DNA from: an uncultured Chlorobiaceae bacterium
GTDB taxonomy: Bacteria; Bacteroidota; Chlorobiia; Chlorobiales; Chlorobiaceae
Length of the DNA stretch: 64,000 nucleotides
Direction of reading: 5' to 3'
Assembly: GCA_903994525.1 (NCBI GenBank)
Contig: CAJEXW010000011.1
Location: 1-64,000, forward strand
The translations under genes were made by a program, and so were the position numbers. Shown in pieces: positions 18,201 through 23,671 of the stretch (position 1 is the first letter of the stretch; each line of letters begins with the position of its first letter). The notes below the pieces were generated by a model, which ran no database searches, was not told where the DNA came from, and saw only the letters and a program-made list of their open reading frames with translations.

Positions 18201-20985
18201 GGAGAAGGAAGCCTGGTTAAATGCCTTCCGTGAGCGGGCGAAGAAGATGGGGCCCGATTCAGCGGTTCATCGTGTTTATGCCGAGTTCAACAGCCTTGAT
18301 GAGTTCAAGGACAAGGCAGCTAAAGCCATATTCGATCTTCGATTTGTTTTTCACAAACCCGATACCGGACCTTTTGGTGGCAAGGGAACAACACAATCCG
18401 ATGACAAAAAACTTAAAGCTGACGCAGCGTGTTACCAGAACATCCTCAAAGAGGAGTTGGGTTACATCCGTATGCTTGGGCTTCCGGGCATTGAAAGCAC
18501 TAAGGTCAACCTGAACAACGATACCTTTGTGCCTTTGCGTCTTTCTGACAGGCATGAGAGAGTTGGCCTTGTTTCAAAAGAGGGCGACCAGCAAGGGAGT
18601 GAACATGTTCTCTCTCCTGATGAGATCATGAAGCAGGCTTTCCACGACCGGCGAGGTCGCCGGATGCTGCTCGTTATCGGCGACCCTGGCGCTGGCAAAA
18701 CAACGTTGCTCAAGTATTATGCCCTTAGTGCGATTGAGGATTACACGAAGCTTGGCTTCAACGCTCCAGTCCATGTTTTTTACCTGCCCTTGCGTGATCT
18801 TGTCCGCGACAAGGAGGGGCGTTGCACAGAAAAGCTGCCAGCAACCCTTGCCGCCTGGTCAGAAAAACATCATCGATCTCTTGATGCAAAGGTTTTCAAT
18901 GACTGGCTGAGCAATGACAGCTCGCTTGTGTTGCTTGACGGTCTTGATGAGATCAGCAATACGAATGAGAGAAGAGAGGCCTGCTGGTGGATTGATAACG
19001 CCTTCAGCGGCTTCAGCAAGGCATTTTTTGTGGTGACATCCCGGGCGACAGGATATCGCAAAGATGAAGGTATTGAGCTTGAGTCAGAGTACGAACGAGC
19101 CGATGTGCAGGACTTTACTGCGGCGCAGCAGGAGCGGTTTTTGCGAAACTGGTTCAGTGCAGCATTTCTCAAAGAGCCTTGTGAAAAAGGATTTGACGAA
19201 GAAAGGTGGCAGGAAAAGCAAAAAGCAGAGGCCGAAAAACGCACCACCACCATTGTTGCGCATCTCAAGGCAGAAAAGAACAAGGGCTTGCGTCAACTGG
19301 CTGCTATTCCCATGATTCTGCAGATCATGGCTATTTTGTGGAAGGATAGAGACTACATGCCGGAAAGTCGTGTGAAACTTTACGAAGCCGCGCTCGATTA
19401 TCTGCTTGAATTCCGCGACAAACGCAGAGATATTAAACCGCTGCTCACTGCGATTGATGCCCGACAGGTGCTTGGGCCGGTTTCGCTCTGGATGCAGGAG
19501 ACGCTCAAAAAAGATGAAGCGGCAAGAGCCGATATGCACACTCAAATGCAGGAGTGGCTTGACACGCTTGATACCCCTCCAACAGCAGAAGCTTTTTGCG
19601 ACTATCTGGTCAAACGAGCAGGTTTGCTGGTTGAGACAGGCGGCAAAGAGTACCTCTTCAGGCATAAATCATTTCGGGAATATCTCGCTGGTGTTCAGCT
19701 CAAGGAAGACCGTCCGTATGAGCATATCAATATGCTGGTTGCGAATTTTGGTAATGACTGGTGGGAAGAGCCCCTCCGCTTTTTTATTGCTTCGGTTGAT
19801 GCCAGAGTGTTTGATGCTTTTATGGCAAAACTCTTCGATTCTCCACAAAGTGACGAAATGACGCCAAAGCAGCAGTTGTTGTTGCAAACCATCATTGAAG
19901 AGGCAAAAGGGAAAAAAATTGACGCATTGTGCAACAAACTGCTTGAACCGGCGACAACAGCCAGTCGGCAGCGGGTGATTCTTGACTGCCTCAAAGCCAT
20001 CAATAAACCGGCAGCTCTTGATGCGTTGCTGGAGTTCAGCGAGAAAAAACTTGCAGGGGAGAACCGGGACGTTATCAACCGGACGGAAGAGGTGATTCTT
20101 GCGCTCGGGGGTCAGCCGCTAACGGCAAAAGCTGAAACAAGCGTTGGCGGAAAACCGGTCTCGTTCCGAAATCCTCATGAACTGTATGCCGAATATATCC
20201 TGATACCGGGTGGAAACTACCGGTATTCAGTGACAGACAAAATTGTGGATGTGCCGGATGCTTACTTTGCCAGGTATCCGGTAACCAACAAGCTTTACCG
20301 TCTCTTCATTGCATGGTTGCAGGCAAAAGAGTCACCAGTTTTGTATTCAGCATTCACCTCTGAACTGGATGCTATCGCAAATGATAACAGGTGGGGAGAT
20401 AGGTTTGGTGGCTATTTCAATAACGGTAAAAATAATCTTGCGGCACTCTTTCGTTCACGGTTGGATGAAGATCGCAAATACGATGGAGAGGATCAGCCGG
20501 TGGTTGGGGTCACCTGGTATGCTGCCAGGGCCTATTGCCTCTGGCTTTCGTTGCTTGAAGGTGACAGGACATGTTACTGTCTTCCTGATGAAATGAAGTG
20601 GGAATGGGCGGCGGGTGGAAAGCAAGGAACAACGGGCCAGAAAGTACGTCCTTATCCGTGGTCGGAAGCGAAGGGTGCGCCAAACTCAACACTTGCGAAC
20701 TATAATAAAAATATAGGCACAACGACACCGGTTGGTAACTATCCTGAAGGTGCTACCCCGGAAGGACTTTATGATATGGCGGGCAATGTTTGGGAATGGA
20801 TGGAGAACTGGTATAACAGTGATCTTATAGTTTTGCGCGGATCGGCGTATTATAGTGATAATTCTGATGCTGATGCTCTGCGCTGCTCCTCCCGGAGCTA
20901 CATCGATCCGAGGTTCATCTACCTCTATGTGGGTTTTCGAGTGATTCGTTCCAGTCTTTTTCTTCCTGAAAATCTGATCCCCTGA
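15202..20985 (+). CDS. Giant double-NACHT STAND protein: KGGVGR ATPase-REase-NACHT-DUF4062-NACHT-FGE
   Basis: About 1927 residues from the ATG at 15202, overlapping the upstream stop by 4 bp. Domains in order are as follows. A ParA/MinD-like ATPase with variant Walker A KGGVGRS (12-18), where Arg replaces the usual Lys, and DLDIEAPG. An Mrr-like PD-(D/E)XK nuclease (about 300-430; Asp 333 in RVDLVV, Glu351-x-Lys353 in FVECKDH). NACHT 1 with Walker A GDYGTGKST (477-485), Walker B LLLDSFDE (Asp 556) and the tail HRSFLEFFFAQ. DUF4062 (about 882-1050, VMVSSTFTDLK). NACHT 2 with GDPGAGKTT (1160-1168), LVLLDGLDE (Asp 1246) and tail HKSFREYLAG. Helical repeats (about 1550-1640). An FGE/SUMF1 fold (about 1663-1918; GNVWEWMENWY, VGFRV). 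STAND proteins of this type sense phage components and fire an attached effector. Here the nuclease or DUF4062 could be the effector and the FGE fold the sensor (inference). Confidence 0.9.
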   Translation: MTPFIVTFYSYKGGVGRSLLAANIGVLTARRGKTLLWDLDIEAPGLHNIPGLTPSRPVKEGFFEWMIAWQESGKASNKADFVKLVKLACQTPERDRLFILPAYGANKDFAGLFQSIRWDDFLVRDLDSGLALFRGILDAFGKAGFETVLLDSRTGITDIGGLLAALLPHATVLVGNYGRQNTKGLAHVWQALYPASEGRIAARGTLAPLTRLLVASPIADELDLRAKGEEIWKEAFGLVPAEMVTIPFDQRLLFTEELYAATRPDTPVAKAYNDLERRIDKVRQQVIAENESARRNKDSRAQGKSFEFRVAHLLRLLGYTVEHEQLIDSNRVDLVVRKRADFGREELYFVECKDHQAVIPKETVLVFKTWLDGPAAREMQARGMVVAASDFSPAARRLALEQGIQALTFDELERSLFDFSFYLARIRQRYEASALAGNYVDQYLLLEKQPDEKPVPMLPHALQWVSGAGSRLWLVLGDYGTGKSTLVERFAYELARTFEDNPDGPVPIAINLCQFPNAISLESLIREHLETELRTVLNPEIVLHLLEAGRVVLLLDSFDEMGVTQAGRSVEEQFRQLAHPTAIPGRNPCGNRVLITSRSHYFCDNSSARQAMLDGGKLFEADSALGKAARAFDAMRDTLAVFTQEQIAEYLHKRLGMVEGDKARRFIEERYGLQDIASTPRFLDMIVASLPELIKQGENVSTGSLYLTYTIRCLNSIRWSQGKLNVELMHDLLERMACELWSRPRNQIHYTDIAGLLHREGGVARSLDSDQVDLELRTVSFLVRSADGSYRFSHRSFLEFFFAQALFRALQEGHFEKALTYGPINPEATTFLLDLTESAPESYDKLTEVIRTIFANPYNEGTSEFRRFLNLMQKNTSTTPLDFKGVMVSSTFTDLKAHRAALINIIDRSGFKAVVMEHDSAKSDVDVIESSLQMVQDSAAYILVISHKYGQTPVCTSRNPGKLSITELEFNEAVRLRRPILLFIMGEDHAIKKSDIEKDPEKEAWLNAFRERAKKMGPDSAVHRVYAEFNSLDEFKDKAAKAIFDLRFVFHKPDTGPFGGKGTTQSDDKKLKADAACYQNILKEELGYIRMLGLPGIESTKVNLNNDTFVPLRLSDRHERVGLVSKEGDQQGSEHVLSPDEIMKQAFHDRRGRRMLLVIGDPGAGKTTLLKYYALSAIEDYTKLGFNAPVHVFYLPLRDLVRDKEGRCTEKLPATLAAWSEKHHRSLDAKVFNDWLSNDSSLVLLDGLDEISNTNERREACWWIDNAFSGFSKAFFVVTSRATGYRKDEGIELESEYERADVQDFTAAQQERFLRNWFSAAFLKEPCEKGFDEERWQEKQKAEAEKRTTTIVAHLKAEKNKGLRQLAAIPMILQIMAILWKDRDYMPESRVKLYEAALDYLLEFRDKRRDIKPLLTAIDARQVLGPVSLWMQETLKKDEAARADMHTQMQEWLDTLDTPPTAEAFCDYLVKRAGLLVETGGKEYLFRHKSFREYLAGVQLKEDRPYEHINMLVANFGNDWWEEPLRFFIASVDARVFDAFMAKLFDSPQSDEMTPKQQLLLQTIIEEAKGKKIDALCNKLLEPATTASRQRVILDCLKAINKPAALDALLEFSEKKLAGENRDVINRTEEVILALGGQPLTAKAETSVGGKPVSFRNPHELYAEYILIPGGNYRYSVTDKIVDVPDAYFARYPVTNKLYRLFIAWLQAKESPVLYSAFTSELDAIANDNRWGDRFGGYFNNGKNNLAALFRSRLDEDRKYDGEDQPVVGVTWYAARAYCLWLSLLEGDRTCYCLPDEMKWEWAAGGKQGTTGQKVRPYPWSEAKGAPNSTLANYNKNIGTTTPVGNYPEGATPEGLYDMAGNVWEWMENWYNSDLIVLRGSAYYSDNSDADALRCSSRSYIDPRFIYLYVGFRVIRSSLFLPENLIP
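20845..20943 (+). other. Candidate hypervariable C-terminal region of the FGE domain
   Basis: Between codons for LRGS and VGFRV, about 23 of 29 codons end in T or C and encode a mix of Y, S, D, N, A, I, F and L. This is what adenine mutagenesis of AAT/AAC codons would leave. FGE-fold proteins are known targets of diversity-generating retroelements, whose variable repeats lie at exactly this place. No reverse transcriptase and no second copy of this stretch (a template repeat) are visible in the window, so any such element would have to act in trans or be lost. Confidence 0.35.
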
Positions 20986-21081
20986 TATCTGGAACTCTGA
21001 AAAAAAAACCCTCGAAAAAAGGCAAACGTACAGGGTGGGATGGAAATTTTTTTTGAGGCTGGAGCTTATGGGTGCAAAAAA

Positions 21082-21104
21082 GTCTTGAACCATGATTAAA
21101 GGAT
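21082..21104 (+). repeat. Copy of cassette-flanking repeat (right side)
   Basis: GTCTTGAACCATG at 21082-21094 followed by ATTAAAGGAT. The matching left copy is at 13093-13115; 21 of 23 positions agree and both are in the same orientation. The right copy sits directly ahead of a GxxExxY remnant, a setting in which AAAGGATTATCGGATTT-like leader sequences are common. The repeat may therefore derive from such a leader rather than from a target-site duplication. Confidence 0.55.
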
Positions 21105-21121
21105 TATCGGATTTCTTGATT

Positions 21122-21199
21122 ATGAGATACGAGGAGTTGACGAGAAAAGTAATTGGCACCGCTATGGAGGTGCATAAATGTCAGGGTAATTGGTTTTAG
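21122..21199 (+). pseudogene. GxxExxY-family protein, N-terminal remnant
   Basis: The ATG at 21122 opens 25 codons (MRYEELTRKVIGTAMEVHKC) that match the conserved N-terminus of GxxExxY proteins, including the T-x-KVIG-x-A-x-EVH motif, before an early TAG at 21197-21199. A frame shifted by one base continues GF-x-x-CF-x-x-KAVY for a short stretch, so the gene is broken by small indels and then lost. Intact members are about 125 residues, of unknown function, and common in mobile regions. Confidence 0.65.
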
Positions 21200-21343
21200 A
21201 AATTGTTTTCGAGAAAAAGCTGTATACTTTAAGAATGGTCTTGCGATTGATCAAATGATTTCATCTTGCAGAGAAAAGTCAAAAAATAACAGCATCAATG
21301 TCTACTATTGCAATGTTTTATGGAATTATCATAAGGATTTTTT

Positions 21344-21820
21344 GTGCACCGACCGGGTGAACACAATCCCCCCCATGTACATGCTTACTATCAGAAATTT
21401 AAGGCGATTATTGACATAAAAACCTGTGAATTGTCGGAAGAAAGCTTGCCTTCGAAGCAGAGAAAATTTGTTTTGGCCTGGGCCGGGATTCATCAAGAAG
21501 AACTCTTGGCTGATTGGGAACTGGCATCAAATGGTGAGCATCCTTTTGTCATAGTGCCCCTAAAACAGGAGATTGTAATGTATTTGTCTGTAATTGGCGT
21601 GACTCCTCTGGGCGATCATACCTTGATGCTTGAGTTTGAAAATCGTGAAAAGAGAGTTTTTGATATGTCGCCATATTTTGATACAGGAAGATTTTCTGAA
21701 TTGCGGGATCCTCTGCTTTTTCGATCAGTAGCAGTCAAGTATGATTCAATAGAATGGCCGAACCGACTGGATCTTGATCCGGAGTTTTTGTACGAAAAAA
21801 GTGTCGCCGTTTCGGGGTAG
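21344..21820 (+). CDS. DUF4160 + DUF2442 reading frame (DUF4160 start lost by frameshift)
   Basis: 158 codons from a GTG at 21344. The first half matches DUF4160 (EHNPPHVHAYYQ motif, then AIIDIKTCELSEESLP), the second half DUF2442 (FDMSPYFDTGRF and SIEWPNRLDLDPEFLY). The true DUF4160 start is probably the ATG at 21298: MSTIAMFYGIIIRIF reads in frame up to a run of six Ts (21338-21343) and must shift by one base to enter the NPPHVH frame. The two domains, usually separate genes, are here joined without an intervening stop. A strong internal ribosome site (CAGGAGA, 5 nt before ATG 21578) suggests DUF2442 is still made separately. The two families often occur as a small two-gene module, possibly toxin-antitoxin-like (inference). 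Confidence 0.6.
   Translation: MHRPGEHNPPHVHAYYQKFKAIIDIKTCELSEESLPSKQRKFVLAWAGIHQEELLADWELASNGEHPFVIVPLKQEIVMYLSVIGVTPLGDHTLMLEFENREKRVFDMSPYFDTGRFSELRDPLLFRSVAVKYDSIEWPNRLDLDPEFLYEKSVAVSG
21578..21820 (+). CDS. DUF2442 domain protein (internal start)
   Basis: 80 residues from the ATG at 21578, preceded by AGGAG at good spacing inside the longer frame. The sequence begins MYLSVIGVTPLGDHTL and runs through MSPYFDTGRF to the LDLDPEFLYEKSV end, a full-length DUF2442 domain. DUF2442 proteins are about 80-90 residues and usually paired with DUF4160. I consider this the genuine unit and the longer frame a fusion by lost stop codon. Confidence 0.55.
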   Translation: MYLSVIGVTPLGDHTLMLEFENREKRVFDMSPYFDTGRFSELRDPLLFRSVAVKYDSIEWPNRLDLDPEFLYEKSVAVSG

Positions 21821-21849
21821 TTAACTGCCATGGTAGCGACGACATCGCT

Positions 21850-21906
21850 GAAAATCTGCTGCTTCATGAGCTGCTCGTTTCGTTCGGGAAGTCGTGCTGT
21901 TATACC
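21850..21906 (+). pseudogene. ParE/RelE toxin gene fragment
   Basis: The 41 bp at 21850-21890 match 23070-23110 inside the intact ParE gene at 34 of 41 positions. They translate to ENLLLHELLVSFGK against ENPLLRELLVSFGN there. No start, no antitoxin and no further toxin sequence remain. The fragment sits between the ends of two convergent DUF2442 genes and marks an older toxin-antitoxin locus destroyed by later insertions. Confidence 0.6.
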
Positions 21907-22190
21907 TGTGAAAGAAGTCGCTCAGGAGTGATATCGCTTTGAGTTTGCAGGATTTTATCATAGAGCGTTTCAGGCGCAATGTCGGCACCATTTGGCCATG
22001 ATATGGTGCCTCCTTCAATAGCTGCTTTCCGGAAAAAGGTTATCTTCTTCAAAGGCTCAAAAACAGGACCTGTTGAGAGATATTCGGAAAAATCAACATC
22101 GCCACTGATGCCGTTATCAAAGATGATATGGTAAATATACCCCTCTTTGCAGGTGATACGCACAATGTCATTCATGTTCCACATAGGCAA
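21900..22190 (-). CDS. DUF2442 domain protein
   Basis: 96 residues beginning [13 protein letters not shown]. It carries the DUF2442 pattern: [26 protein letters not shown], then [16 protein letters not shown]. It starts 4 bp after the stop of the DUF4160 gene upstream on the same strand, so the two form a two-gene unit. This unit is convergent with the related unit at 21298-21820. The function is unknown; a toxin-antitoxin or DNA-associated role has been suspected from gene pairing only. Confidence 0.8.
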   Translation of the reverse strand: MPMWNMNDIVRITCKEGYIYHIIFDNGISGDVDFSEYLSTGPVFEPLKKITFFRKAAIEGGTISWPNGADIAPETLYDKILQTQSDITPERLLSQV

Positions 22191-22194
22191 AAAA

Positions 22195-22455
22195 TCAGTC
22201 TAAAGGTTCAATCTTCTTGATTTCCTGGCCTTTCATTGCCAGCATCCAGTCTGTTTCAAGTTCGGTAACTCTGAGGTCAACCCACTCCCTTACCAGTTTT
22301 ACTGCGGTTTTTGAACCGAGATCACCTCGCAAAATGTTCCCCTGAAAATCAAAAACCGCTTTCTTGCCCTGAAATTCCGCATGGAAATGAGGAGGATTGC
22401 GCTCCTGATGAAACATCCTTAAGATGATTCCAAAAAATCGGGAGAGTTCAGGCAT
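22195..22455 (-). CDS. DUF4160 domain protein
   Basis: 86 residues, complete for DUF4160. It starts [15 protein letters not shown], followed by the family's [12 protein letters not shown] motif and [14 protein letters not shown]. Because this copy is intact, it is the best local reference for showing that the plus-strand DUF4160 at 21298-21577 is frameshifted near its FYGIIIRIF segment. It is the first gene of the DUF4160-DUF2442 pair on the minus strand. Confidence 0.85.
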   Translation of the reverse strand: MPELSRFFGIILRMFHQERNPPHFHAEFQGKKAVFDFQGNILRGDLGSKTAVKLVREWVDLRVTELETDWMLAMKGQEIKKIEPLD

Positions 22456-22635
22456 ATTCCAACTATAAACTAAAAAATCAGTTATGAATAATGAGCGAAG
22501 TGTATGATTACAGGAATTGGCTCAGCACAGGTAAAATAGCTATTATCTGTGATAAGTGAAGCGTTTGCAGATTTCCGATCAAATAATAGTATATTGTGTT
22601 GCATTTGCAATGCCAACATGACTATCGCAGGACGT

Positions 22636-22905
22636 ATGAAAAGCGCATCGTTACCGTCACTCCGCGTCGAACCCGAGCTTCGCAAAGCGGCCGAACAGGC
22701 TCTGCAGCCGGGGGAAACCCTCTCTTCATTCATAGAGGCATCGCTTCGGGCGAACATCGAACGTCGGCTCAGTCAGAAGGAGTTCATTGCCCGAGGTCTT
22801 GCTTCGCAGGAGCGTGCCCGCAGAACCGGGGAGTATGAAGATGCTCAGATAGTCGTGGACCAGCTTCAGAAGATGCTTCTTGAAGAAAAAAAGAAGAGGC
22901 AGTGA
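22636..22905 (+). CDS. Antitoxin of ParE-type toxin-antitoxin pair
   Basis: 89 residues from the ATG at 22636 (MKSASLPSLRVEPEL), chosen because CAGGA lies 6 nt upstream; open frames from 22549 and 22618 are longer but poorly supported. The N-terminal SLPSLRVEPELRKAAEQAL with GETLSSFIEASLRANIERR is a ribbon-helix-helix DNA-binding pattern like YlcI/YnfO-type antitoxins. The C-terminal half (EDAQIVVDQLQKML) would bind the toxin. Its stop overlaps the toxin's GTG start by 4 bp (GTGA), the normal arrangement for coupled toxin-antitoxin genes. Confidence 0.8.
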   Translation: MKSASLPSLRVEPELRKAAEQALQPGETLSSFIEASLRANIERRLSQKEFIARGLASQERARRTGEYEDAQIVVDQLQKMLLEEKKKRQ

Positions 22906-23201
22906 AATTCACCGTCCGCTTTACCCCCGATGCGAAAGATGACCTTGTCCGGCTCTATACATTTCTTCTTGAAAAAGATCTGAAGGCCGCAGAAGAGGCG
23001 CTTGATGCACTGTCAAAGGGATTCGACTTTTTAAGGGAATTTCCTTTCAGTTGCCGCAAAGCCCTTCCTGAAAATCCGCTGCTTCGGGAACTGCTTGTTT
23101 CATTCGGAAACTCGGGTTATGTCGCCCTCTTCGAAATTGAGGATCAGGCGACTGTAACCATTCTCGCAATACGTCACCAGCGGGAGGATGACTATTATTG
23201 A
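22902..23201 (+). CDS. ParE/RelE-family toxin
   Basis: 99 residues starting at GTG 22902 (MKFTVRFTPDAKDDLVRLYTF). It shows the ParE/RelE pattern: F-T-P-x-A-x-x-DL near the start, DFLREFPFSCRK in the middle and TILAIRHQREDDYY at the end, where ParE proteins keep a conserved R-H-x-R-E-x-x-Y. ParE toxins act on DNA gyrase, RelE toxins on ribosome-bound mRNA; the ending favours ParE. It is translationally coupled to the antitoxin just upstream. A fragment of a second copy lies at 21850. Confidence 0.88.
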   Translation: MKFTVRFTPDAKDDLVRLYTFLLEKDLKAAEEALDALSKGFDFLREFPFSCRKALPENPLLRELLVSFGNSGYVALFEIEDQATVTILAIRHQREDDYY

Positions 23202-23384
23202 TTCAGGCAAGATAGTAAAAAAGGGGTATTGCTGCCGGTTATTATTTCTTTATACTTGCAGGGATAATGCTGTGAACATAAAACAAGATCTGGTGCTGCT
23301 CCCTGAGTGGAAGACCCAATCGCCGGATTTTTTGCGTTAAAGCAGAGAGTGAAAATGGCTGAAAAACGGAAGGAGATCATCCGA

Positions 23385-23556
23385 TGAACTTCGAAAAACT
23401 GGATGCAATGAAAGCCCGGCTGGAGAGCTTCAGGCCGTTCAGCCCTGAGATGCTCGGCACACCAAAGGTGACTACGAACCCTTTCTGTCGTTGATGGCTG
23501 AAACGGTTGAACAGGCTTTTGAACCTTATTGGTATGTGCTGGGTGTTGGGAGATGA
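23385..23556 (+). pseudogene. Fic-family protein, internally deleted remnant
   Basis: The ATG at 23385 has a good ribosome site (AAGGAGA). It begins MNFEKLDAMKARLESFRPF, which matches the N-terminus of Fic/DOC-family proteins (usually LDALKAxLDALRPLPPEL). After about 28 codons the text jumps to DYEPFLSLMAETVEQAFEPY in another frame, which matches the far C-terminus of the same family, ending at the TGA 23554-23556. The whole Fic core with its HPFxxGNGR motif, about 280 residues, is missing. An internal deletion with a frame change explains this. Confidence 0.6.
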
Positions 23557-23671
23557 TGGAATGAAAAACAGAAGTGTAAATTATTCGGGTGAACTCATGA
23601 ATCCATCGAAACGTCAAGTGCGGTTGGAAGTACTCGAATCATAAGCATAACTGCACAGGGAGAAGCAAGCA

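Noticed and set aside
23195..23617. 140-codon minus-strand open frame
   Set aside because: It lies opposite the toxin end and the Fic remnant, has no recognisable protein pattern, and the Fic fragments on the plus strand explain the sequence better.
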